Positions 1-5,936 of a stretch of 7,211 nucleotides of DNA are shown here, in pieces. The DNA lies in contig DAISJD010000145.1 of assembly GCA_036821645.1 (NCBI GenBank), forward strand, positions 1-7,211. The letters are read 5' to 3'. Position 1 is the first letter of the stretch. Each line of letters opens with the position of its first letter. The notes below the pieces were generated by a model, which did not search any database, was not told where the DNA came from, and saw nothing but the letters and a program-made list of their open reading frames with translations. The DNA comes from DAISJD01 sp036821645. Its GTDB lineage: Bacteria > Pseudomonadota > Alphaproteobacteria > ATCC43930 > CGMCC-115725. The translations under genes were made by a program, and so were the position numbers.

Positions 1-1
1 G

Positions 2-838
2 GGGATCCTCGCTGCTGCCCTGCAAGGACAAGGCGATACGATGCCCGTGATCGAGATGATTCTGGCCCGCTTGCCCGCCTTCTGGGCCTTGCGCCAGCTT
101 CCGGCACGGGCAGAGGACAATCTCCTCGCACGCTTTTTCGAACGCCAGCGCCGAACCCTTGAAGACCAGCGTCCCGGCCACGGTATCGAACGCGTCGCCT
201 ATGAATTGTCGCCGGGTTTGCATTGCCTTTCCCCCGCGATCGAACAGCGCCACGTCATGGCGGCGGGTCAGATGTTGCAGGCCCTTGAAACCGCAACGAC
301 AAGCGCGCTGATCGATGCGTGGCCCATCGATCGCCATGTCGCGGCCTTTCTGGCTATGCGCGAACCGAATTTCGACGAAGGGCTTTTGTTCGATATCGCA
401 AACCCCGATCAAGGATTGCGGATCCTCGCGACCCTCAAACTTTTATCGTATCTTCAAGAAAATTATGGGCCGAAATCGACCCCCAGCTTGGTCAATCTCT
501 TTGCCGGACGGTGCAAATCCGTCATCGATCGTTTCCATAATCGCCATACCCGCGCCAAAATGGAAGCGGGCCTTGCCGCCATCATCAAAGAAAGCGATCT
601 TGGCAAGCTTTATAAATATTTAGATAACGAAGATGAACAGCGCAGAGATGAGATGAAATTTAAAAAGGCAAAGAACGAATATCAGTTAATTTTAAAAAAA
701 TTAGATCGTTGTGACAAACAAATGGAAGAACTAGATATTATGTCACAAGTTGCAGGCCGAAATTTTGCCGTTAGAATTGCAAGTTTTTTTGGTATTATTA
801 TTACCGTTGGTAGCTTTTTTGCTTTAGGAGTGATGTAG
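2..838 (+). CDS. Partial membrane-anchored protein of unknown function; possibly the C-terminal part of a Ser/Thr-kinase-like protein
   Basis: The frame is open from base 2 with no stop before the first ATG at 41, so the gene probably begins outside the window. An AAGG at 30-33 would permit a start at 41, giving 265 residues. Numbered from that Met, residues 1-190 are soluble and mostly helical, with the segment YELSPGLHCLSP near 54-65. Residues 195-233 are highly charged and look like a coiled coil (EDEQRRDEMKFKKAKNEY). Residues 243-262 form one C-terminal membrane helix. No enzymatic motif is visible. From memory only, the YELSPGL-CLSP segment followed by WPIDRHVAAFLA resembles the C-terminal region of large kinase-like proteins of Rhodospirillales whose kinase domain is N-terminal; that domain would lie left of this window. 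The stop is 1 base before the next start, so the two genes are cotranscribed. Codon use becomes AT-rich after about 600. That it is a real coding region is fairly sure; the family is not. Confidence 0.7.
   Translation, partial: GILAAALQGQGDTMPVIEMILARLPAFWALRQLPARAEDNLLARFFERQRRTLEDQRPGHGIERVAYELSPGLHCLSPAIEQRHVMAAGQMLQALETATTSALIDAWPIDRHVAAFLAMREPNFDEGLLFDIANPDQGLRILATLKLLSYLQENYGPKSTPSLVNLFAGRCKSVIDRFHNRHTRAKMEAGLAAIIKESDLGKLYKYLDNEDEQRRDEMKFKKAKNEYQLILKKLDRCDKQMEELDIMSQVAGRNFAVRIASFFGIIITVGSFFALGVM
826..830 (+). promoter_or_regulatory. Ribosome binding site coupling the two left-edge genes
   Basis: AGGAG lies 9 bases before the ATG at 840 and inside the last codons of the upstream gene, whose TAG stop is at 836-838. 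The arrangement implies that translation of the second gene is coupled to the first, and it supports 840 as the true start. Confidence 0.75.
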
Positions 839-839
839 G

Positions 840-1406
840 ATGGCACAAAAACCTGCGCGTGTCTCATCATCTTCCAAACCAATCGCGAAAACGGCAGCGA
901 TAGCAGAACCGGCTGCGATGAGCGCCACCGCCGATCTACCGGTTCGGCTCGATGCCGGTCATCTCAGCGAAGGGGCAAAGAAATTAAAAAACGCGGCCAC
1001 CCTTCTGATCGCAATCGGGGTCGTCGGCTTATCGTCTTTCGAGCGGCCACTTTGTATTTTCTTGGTTCTTTCACTCTTGCCGAGTGTCCTCGGCTGGTTC
1101 ATGGATCAAACCCGCAATCAAGATTTAATTAGAACTATTTTCCCGCTCAATGCATCGTCAAGCCTGCCTTTTGCCCTACAATTATGGCATTCCCCAGACA
1201 AGGCTCTGAAACTTGGTCAGTTTCTGGTCAATCCGTTCACCTGGATCACACTCTATGCCGCTGCGTTATTGGGGTTTTTGCTCTATTATATGTCACCTAT
1301 GTTCATTAAACTTTTTGTCTCAAGACAAATAGAAAATAAAAGAATTTCTTTACAGGAAAAACAAAACAGTCTTTGCGATGAATGGGGGAATGAAGTCAAA
1401 ATATAG
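840..1406 (+). CDS. Small multi-pass membrane protein of unknown function, coupled to the upstream gene
   Basis: This encodes 188 residues and is not recognised. Residues 1-45 are a low-complexity, Ala/Ser/Lys-rich segment with no signal peptide, probably cytoplasmic. Two hydrophobic stretches at about 51-66 and 71-88 form a probable hairpin broken by SFERP. A third hydrophobic stretch lies at about 134-156 (WITLYAAALLGFLLYYM). The tail after 160 is charged (RQIENKRISLQEKQNS). No catalytic motif is visible. The start follows the upstream stop by a single base and has a good AGGAG, so this protein is made together with the upstream membrane-anchored protein and may partner it in the membrane; that is inference from gene order. 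The last 100 bases are AT-rich, like the end of the upstream gene. No terminator hairpin is obvious after the stop. Confidence 0.75.
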   Translation: MAQKPARVSSSSKPIAKTAAIAEPAAMSATADLPVRLDAGHLSEGAKKLKNAATLLIAIGVVGLSSFERPLCIFLVLSLLPSVLGWFMDQTRNQDLIRTIFPLNASSSLPFALQLWHSPDKALKLGQFLVNPFTWITLYAAALLGFLLYYMSPMFIKLFVSRQIENKRISLQEKQNSLCDEWGNEVKI

Positions 1407-1688
1407 TTGTACTCATAAATATAAAAACAATCGGTAAGTCGTAACCAATCACGCCGCACGCAAAAGCTAAAGATCTTTTGCCGCCAATGGTCATCGGCAG
1501 GGATGCAGATTGCAGGCTCAAAAGATTAAAACAGACCTTCGTGACTTTTTAAATTTATATCTTAAATTTTACTCAAGTTATATTTTTTGTAAAAAATTAA
1601 GCACTTAAATGCAATAAATGGCTCTGCACGCTTATGATTCGGTGAGGATGCGGATCGGCGTCGGGTTTAAAAGTCGGAAAGAGACATC
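1407..1688 (+). promoter_or_regulatory. AT-rich intergenic region upstream of the chemotaxis receptor gene
   Basis: This 282-base gap holds no credible gene. It contains an inverted repeat GCAAAAG/CTTTTGC at 1460-1481 (8-base loop). It also contains a cluster of AT-rich palindromes: AAATTTA/TAAATTT at 1551-1569, TTTTTT-GT-AAAAAA at 1583-1596 and TTAAG-CA-CTTAA at 1597-1608. The receptor promoter should lie here, but no -35/-10 pair stood out. A purine-rich GGAAAGAG at 1676-1683 is the probable ribosome binding site for the ATG at 1689. Confidence 0.45.
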
Positions 1689-3716
1689 ATGTTTGGACTT
1701 CATCGCTTGCGCGTGCGAACCCGTATTCTGAGCGGTTTTGGGTTTTTGATCCTCTTAAATCTGGTGACGGCGCTCTTCGGTCTCGACGCGCTGTCTCGTG
1801 TAACCGCACGGCTCGACGATATGATGCAGGCATCGGAAGTCACGGGTTACGGCCTTGATACCGGTCGGCAATTCGAAACCTTGCGCCGGTTGATCGCCAA
1901 AGTCCGGACGGCCAACAGCCCGGCGGCCCAGCAGGCGATCACGGCCGAGTTCAAAACCGCCTTTGCCGCAACCGATCGGTCCCTGCAACAGGTAAAAGCC
2001 ACCCTTCCCGACGGCGACGCCCGCAACGATGCCGTCCAATTGTTGGCCGGGCTCGATCAGTTGAACAAGGCGTTCGATCGCGCCCTCGATCTCAACAACC
2101 GTCTGATTCAAGGCCAATTGGCGCTTATGTCTCAAGGGGGGCAGGTCGGCACGACGGCCAACCGCCTGTTGGAAGGTGCACGCAGCGCCAATGATCCGGG
2201 GCAGTTGGGCTATGCCACCGATCTCAACATCATGCTGTTCCAGATGCGCGACACGGCATGGCGGTTCAGTGCCACCTTGGATCGCCGACGGCTCACTATC
2301 GTGAAGAACAGTCTGCAATCCAGCGCGGAAACAGTCGACCGGCTGGCACCGCAGATCACGTTGCCGGATCATGAAACCCAGATCACCGAAGTCAAGGCAG
2401 CGCTTGCCGCTTATACGAAAACATTCAACGATTTTGCCAATCTCGTAACGGAAACCGACGAACTTGAACAAAAAACCCTCGATCCCTTGATGACGAATGC
2501 GGCCAAACTGACCAACGGCCTGATCGACATCACCAATCAACGCCAACAGGATGCGAAGAACGGTGCGGCCTCGCTCTTGACCCGGACGGCCCGGATACAA
2601 GAAACGACCATGATCGGCATCTTGATTCTCGGCCTAGCACTCGCCATCATCATCGGTCGCAGCATCGTACGCCCTCTCGGCCGCCTGAAAGAGGCGATGA
2701 TGGCCCTGGCGGGCGGGGATCATCAAACCCCGGTCCCCCATCACACCGATCAGGACGAGATCGGCGATATGGCGCGCAGCCTCGATGTCTTCAAAGAAAA
2801 CGCTGCCGCCATCACCCAGCAACAGGCAGAACGCAGTCACCAACAAGCCGAAGCCGCACGCCGCGCCGAGGCGATGGAACAGGCATCCGTTCGCTTTCAG
2901 GAAACCATTACCCACCTCCTGCACGGGCTTTCCGACGAATCCGTTCAGATGTCCTCGACAGCCAATCATTTGACCCGCAACACCGGCACGCTCGGCACCT
3001 GCGCCGTCAATGCCGCCACCAGCGCACACCAAACATCGCTCAATGTCGAGACCGTGTCGCAAGCAGTCGCCAGCCTTTCCGCCGCGATCCACGATATCGG
3101 CAACGACGTTCAGCAATCGAACGCCATTGCAGCCGAAGCGCTTCAAGATGCCGCCCGATCGACCGAGACCGTCAATACTCTGTTGAGCGGGGCCGAGAAA
3201 ATCGGCGAAATCGTCAACCTGATCATGAGTATTGCCGGCCAGACCAACCTCTTGGCCCTGAATGCCACAATCGAAGCCGCCCGCGCCGGCGAAGCGGGCA
3301 AGGGGTTCAGCGTGGTGGCAAGCGAGGTGCGATCACTGGCCACACAGACGAGCCGGGCTGCCGGCGACATCGCCAACCAGGTTACCGCCATTCAACAATC
3401 GACCCAGAATACTGCAACCGCGATCACCCGGATCAGCACGACCATCGGGCGCATTCACCGCATTTCCGATGAGATCACCGGGGCAGTCGAACGCCAAGCC
3501 GCCGCGACCACCATGATTGCAACCAATATTCAAGCCGCAACACAAAGAACCCGCGAGGTCTCCCACGCCGTCACGGCCCTTAAGGAAATGACCGAAGAAA
3601 CCGGCACCACCGCCAACACCGTTCTCACCATGTCGAACCGCCTCAACGGTCATGCCGACAACCTGAAAACCGGCGTCGACGATTTCCTCGCCTCCATCCA
3701 GGCCGCCAATCAATAA
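1689..3716 (+). CDS. Methyl-accepting chemotaxis protein
   Basis: This inner-membrane receptor signals to CheA/CheW and the flagellar motor. It is 675 residues long. A short basic N-terminus is followed by membrane helix 1 (about 14-35), a periplasmic region of about 270 residues (36-306) that looks all-helical, membrane helix 2 (about 307-326), a HAMP linker (about 324-377, with VRPLGRLKEAM and DEIGDMARSL), and a cytoplasmic signalling domain from about 400 to 670. The invariant hairpin tip is clear at about 512-550 (AGQTNLLALNATIEAARAGE, then GFSVVASEVRSLA). Candidate methylation sites flank it in helices rich in Ala, Gln and Glu. The end, DDFLASIQAANQ, has no NWETF-type CheR/CheB docking pentapeptide, as is common in alphaproteobacterial receptors. 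The ligand cannot be predicted: the sensor region is long enough for a helical bimodular fold, but I see no diagnostic motif. No other che gene is nearby, so it is an orphan receptor. GGAAAGAG at 1676-1683 supports the start. Confidence 0.95.
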   Translation: MFGLHRLRVRTRILSGFGFLILLNLVTALFGLDALSRVTARLDDMMQASEVTGYGLDTGRQFETLRRLIAKVRTANSPAAQQAITAEFKTAFAATDRSLQQVKATLPDGDARNDAVQLLAGLDQLNKAFDRALDLNNRLIQGQLALMSQGGQVGTTANRLLEGARSANDPGQLGYATDLNIMLFQMRDTAWRFSATLDRRRLTIVKNSLQSSAETVDRLAPQITLPDHETQITEVKAALAAYTKTFNDFANLVTETDELEQKTLDPLMTNAAKLTNGLIDITNQRQQDAKNGAASLLTRTARIQETTMIGILILGLALAIIIGRSIVRPLGRLKEAMMALAGGDHQTPVPHHTDQDEIGDMARSLDVFKENAAAITQQQAERSHQQAEAARRAEAMEQASVRFQETITHLLHGLSDESVQMSSTANHLTRNTGTLGTCAVNAATSAHQTSLNVETVSQAVASLSAAIHDIGNDVQQSNAIAAEALQDAARSTETVNTLLSGAEKIGEIVNLIMSIAGQTNLLALNATIEAARAGEAGKGFSVVASEVRSLATQTSRAAGDIANQVTAIQQSTQNTATAITRISTTIGRIHRISDEITGAVERQAAATTMIATNIQAATQRTREVSHAVTALKEMTEETGTTANTVLTMSNRLNGHADNLKTGVDDFLASIQAANQ

Positions 3717-3823
3717 GGCAATATCCGTGGCGTGGCATACGATCAGGCGAAATGCGAGGCAGAGAGACTGCAAAACAAAATGCAAAATAAAAGAAACACG
3801 CGCCACACGTCAGTAAGCGCCCT

Positions 3824-3854
3824 TCTATCCGATAGCAAAGAGAATCTATCCGAT
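3824..3854. repeat. Pair of 10-bp direct repeats, operator-like
   Basis: TCTATCCGAT occurs at 3824-3833 and again at 3845-3854, start-to-start 21 bases, which is two helical turns. The first copy extends into an 11-base palindrome, CTATC-C-GATAG, at 3825-3835. The pair lies 109 bases and more upstream of the secreted-protein gene and directly before a weak candidate promoter. Same-face spacing suggests a binding site for a dimeric or paired regulator; this is inference. Confidence 0.4.
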
Positions 3855-3882
3855 TCCTATGATGCAATTAACATGGCATAAT
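3854..3882 (+). promoter_or_regulatory. Weak candidate promoter for the secreted surface protein gene
   Basis: A CATAAT -10-like hexamer at 3877-3882 is preceded at 17 bases by TTCCTA (3854-3859), a poor -35. A poor -35 touching the second 10-bp direct repeat would fit an activator-dependent promoter. The leader would be about 70 bases. AGGA at 3949-3952, 10 bases before the ATG at 3963, is the likely ribosome binding site. Confidence 0.25.
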
Positions 3883-3962
3883 GTTTGCTTAACCATTGCC
3901 ACCATCGCACTGTTTGGCTTTTTGCCGGTTTCATCCATCTGTCTTCTTAGGATTATCCTTCC

Positions 3963-4670
3963 ATGATCGCCGCCCTAAACCGTCTTCCCTTGCGCCGGAC
4001 TGTTTTAAGCGCCTTGGCACTCTCGACTGCCTTCGGTGCAGCAGAAGCTGCCCGCGCCGATGATCTGGTCTATAATCTGAACAGTCAGTTGGGCGTGAAC
4101 GGCGCTCAGTTTCAAGTGCCGGTCTTCGATACGCGTCTCGGCACCTTGCAAGGCATCCGCCTCAATCTCGAAGTCGATACCTTGGCCCATATCAGTGCGG
4201 TCAATAATTTCGGTTTCGCCCGCGATTTGAGCGCCGCCTTGAGCTTCAGCAGCGCCGTGAATATCGGCGGTCTGTCCTTCAGCCAACAGTCGGTCTATAA
4301 TGCCTTCTTCACCGTTCCGGCCGCCAACATCTTCGGCAGTGGGTTCGGCCTCGTCAATGCGAAGGAAGTGTTCACCTTGAACAAGACCTTCACCGATGCG
4401 GCGTTCTTGAATTCGGTCGCCACGACGGGCCGCTTCGACATTGCCACCGCCCAACAATTGAGCCTGACCTCGCCGTCGGGTTTCGGCGGTTTAAGCGGGA
4501 CGCTCGGCGTTGACGGCGTGTTTTCAATCGGCTCGATCGACTTCATCTATACCAGTGCCGCCCATGCCGCCCCGTCACCCGTCGCCGGCGGCAGCTTGAT
4601 GGGGCTTGGGCTGCTGGGGCTTGGGGCCTATGCCCTGCGTCGGCGCCGGTCGATCGCCGTCGGTCTCTAA
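3963..4670 (+). CDS. Secreted protein with PEP-CTERM-like sorting tail, choice-of-anchor E-like
   Basis: This is a 235-residue exported protein. Residues 1-32 are a signal peptide: basic RLPLRR, a hydrophobic core SALALSTAFGAA, and probable cleavage after ARA before DDLVYN. The mature body (33-200) is rich in beta-type, Ser/Gly/Phe segments with no Cys. The early segment VPVFDTRLGTLQGIRLNLE (52-70) resembles what I recall of the choice-of-anchor E family, whose members typically carry a PFDPSLGTL-like motif. The C-terminus has the tripartite form of a sorting signal: APSPVAGG (203-210), a hydrophobic helix (211-225) and RRRR (226-229). In related proteins such a tail is cut by an exosortase-type protease during export to the cell surface or matrix. 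No exosortase lies in the window. The gene stands alone, with its own leader upstream and a strong terminator downstream. The protein's role is unknown; secretion and the sorting tail are well supported, the family name less so. Confidence 0.85.
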   Translation: MIAALNRLPLRRTVLSALALSTAFGAAEAARADDLVYNLNSQLGVNGAQFQVPVFDTRLGTLQGIRLNLEVDTLAHISAVNNFGFARDLSAALSFSSAVNIGGLSFSQQSVYNAFFTVPAANIFGSGFGLVNAKEVFTLNKTFTDAAFLNSVATTGRFDIATAQQLSLTSPSGFGGLSGTLGVDGVFSIGSIDFIYTSAAHAAPSPVAGGSLMGLGLLGLGAYALRRRRSIAVGL

Positions 4671-4686
4671 ACCGCCGCCGGTCCTT

Positions 4687-4712
4687 GTACCGAGAAAAAG
4701 TACCGAGAAAAG
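4687..4712. repeat. Tandem duplication of a 13-bp unit
   Basis: GTACCGAGAAAAA (4687-4699) is followed immediately by GTACCGAGAAAAG (4700-4712), identical in 12 of 13 bases. It sits just after the stop of the secreted-protein gene and before the terminator. It is probably a slippage or duplication product with no evident function. Confidence 0.7.
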
Positions 4713-4725
4713 CCGCGTACACACA

Positions 4726-4762
4726 AGAAAAGGCCATCTAGATCGTCTGGATGGCCTTTTCT
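4726..4762. terminator. Bidirectional intrinsic terminator between convergent genes
   Basis: A 17-base arm, AGAAAAGGCCATCTAGA, and a TCG loop are followed by TCTGGATGGCCTTTTCT. All positions pair, with one G-T wobble. The GC core GGCCATC/GATGGCC is flanked by an A-run on the left and a T-run on the right, so RNA from either strand ends its hairpin in a U-tract. It therefore serves both the secreted-protein gene (plus, ending at 4670) and rpoH (minus, ending at 4811). Confidence 0.92.
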
Positions 4763-4810
4763 CAATTGCGCACCGCCAGGCAATCGTGTCGCATTCGACC
4801 CGATCGTCGC

Positions 4811-5701
4811 CTACCGCGCAGGCAGCAGACGACGGGCACCGGCCGCCTGTTTGATGAAATTTTGCAGTTTCTCGAACGCGCGCACCTCGATCTGGCGAAC
4901 CCGTTCTCGGGAAATCTGATATTTCTGGGCGAGATCTTCGAGGGTCGCCGGAACGTCTCGCAGCCGCCGGGCACTCAGGATGTCGCGTTCGCGTTCGTTG
5001 AGACTGACCAACGCATCGCGCAGCAGATCGCGGCGCAAACCAAGCTCTTGACGCTCGCCCAGGGTGGTTTCCTGGCTATCGGCGGTATCGACCAGCCAGT
5101 CCTGCCATTCGCCGTCGCCATCGGCCCGCATCGGTGCATTCAACGAGTGGTCAGGGCTCGACAAGCGCCGATTCATCTGAACCACGTCATCCTCAGGCAC
5201 AGAGAGTTCGGTCGCGATTTTGGTCACGACCTCAGGGGCGAGATCCCCCTCGTCGATGGCATTCAATTGGCCTTTCAAGCGACGCAAATTGAAAAACAGC
5301 TTTTTCTGCGCGGCCGTGGTTCCCATTTTGACCTGGGACCAAGAGTGCAGAATATATTCCTGGATCGATGCCCGAATCCACCACATGGCATAGGTTGCAA
5401 GGCGAAACCCCTTATCCGGGTCAAAACGCTTCACCGCCTGCATCATGCCGACATTGCCCTCGGAAATGAGTTCGGCAATCGGCAGCCCATACCCGCGATA
5501 CCCCATGGCGATCTTGGCGACCAAGCGCAGATGACTCGTCACAAGCCGTTGAGCCGCATCGGGGTCCTGATGTTCGGCCCAACGTTTGGCGAGCATGAAT
5601 TCCGTGTCGGCGTCGAGCATGGGAAATTTGCGAATTTCTTGTAAATACCGCGACAGATTCCCGTCGGGACTGATACTCGGGTAATGGGTCACACCAGCCA
5701 T
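4811..5701 (-). CDS. rpoH: RNA polymerase heat-shock sigma factor RpoH (sigma-32)
   Basis: RpoH directs core RNA polymerase to heat-shock promoters (chaperones, proteases). The length of 296 residues is normal for the family. Residues 12-40 form region 1.2 (DGNLSRYLQEIRKFPML). Region 2 spans about 50-120, with the core-binding and -10 recognition segments (LISEGNVGMMQAVKRFDPDKGFR, then ATYAMWWIRASIQEYI). The RpoH box QKKLFFNLRR lies at 132-141 and separates this protein from RpoD and RpoS. Region 4 (about 225-285) carries the -35 binding helix-turn-helix TLEDLAQKYQISRERVRQIE. The start is supported by GGAG at 5709-5712, 7 bases before the ATG, and by the MAGVTHYP N-terminus. It follows the pseudouridine synthase gene in the same direction with a 235-base gap, so it may receive read-through as well as its own promoter. 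Many alphaproteobacteria carry two rpoH paralogues; which one this is cannot be told from the window. Confidence 0.97.
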   Translation of the reverse strand: MAGVTHYPSISPDGNLSRYLQEIRKFPMLDADTEFMLAKRWAEHQDPDAAQRLVTSHLRLVAKIAMGYRGYGLPIAELISEGNVGMMQAVKRFDPDKGFRLATYAMWWIRASIQEYILHSWSQVKMGTTAAQKKLFFNLRRLKGQLNAIDEGDLAPEVVTKIATELSVPEDDVVQMNRRLSSPDHSLNAPMRADGDGEWQDWLVDTADSQETTLGERQELGLRRDLLRDALVSLNERERDILSARRLRDVPATLEDLAQKYQISRERVRQIEVRAFEKLQNFIKQAAGARRLLPAR

Positions 5702-5708
5702 CGAATCA

Positions 5709-5712
5709 CTCC
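5709..5712 (-). promoter_or_regulatory. rpoH ribosome binding site
   Basis: On the minus strand GGAG is followed by 7 bases (TGATTCG) and then the ATG at 5701. It decides the rpoH start. A GC-rich hairpin at 5725-5746 begins 12 bases upstream. Confidence 0.75.
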
Positions 5713-5899
5713 ATCACGGTACAAGACCGCCCATCGGGGGCCGGTCGGCTTTGGGGCCATCTCAGATGCACCCGCACGCGGTACCCGGACCTGCGAAGAC
5801 ACGCATCAGGTGAATACCGTCCGAAACAATCGGTCGGCACAGCTGAACCATCGGCCCATAGCACCGACGGCCCTTGCGTGTGCGTTGCGAATATTCACG

Positions 5900-5928
5900 A
5901 CAGTAGGCAAAGTTTTTTTATCTGTCCA
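5900..5928 (-). promoter_or_regulatory. Candidate rpoH promoter
   Basis: Read on the minus strand, TGGACA (5928-5923) is followed by a 17-base spacer and TACTGT (5905-5900). The -35 matches TTGACA in five of six positions; the -10 is poor (three of six). An A-rich spacer lies between. Transcription would start about 5893, giving a leader of roughly 190 bases that includes both hairpins. No clear sigma-32-type promoter was seen. Confidence 0.3.
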
Positions 5929-5936
5929 GCACCGCA

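Larger units (their letters stand above)
5702..5936 (-). promoter_or_regulatory. Long structured rpoH leader region
   Basis: This 235-base gap between the pseudouridine synthase stop and rpoH has no credible gene. On the minus strand it can form two hairpins. One, at 5725-5746, pairs GACC-GCCC with GGGC-GGTC around a 5-base loop with a single bulged base. The other, at 5817-5837, pairs CCGTCCGA with TCGGTCGG with one mismatch. The first ends just upstream of the ribosome binding site. RNA-level control of rpoH is well known in other bacteria; here it is only a possibility. Confidence 0.4.

Noticed and set aside
1755..2600. 281-codon open frame on the minus strand inside the chemotaxis receptor
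   Set aside because: It is a shadow of the receptor's sensor region and lacks a start signal or recognisable motif.
3757..3795. Tiny 12-codon frame after the receptor gene
   Set aside because: It is too short and lacks a ribosome binding site; chance occurrence is likely.
3911..3932. GGC-TTTTT-GCC hairpin in the leader of the secreted-protein gene
   Set aside because: It has only three pairs, too weak to call a regulatory hairpin or terminator.
4751..5644. 297-codon open frame on the plus strand opposite rpoH
   Set aside because: It is a shadow of rpoH. The minus-strand protein has all sigma-32 regions, whereas the plus-strand translation shows no domain and overlaps the terminator.
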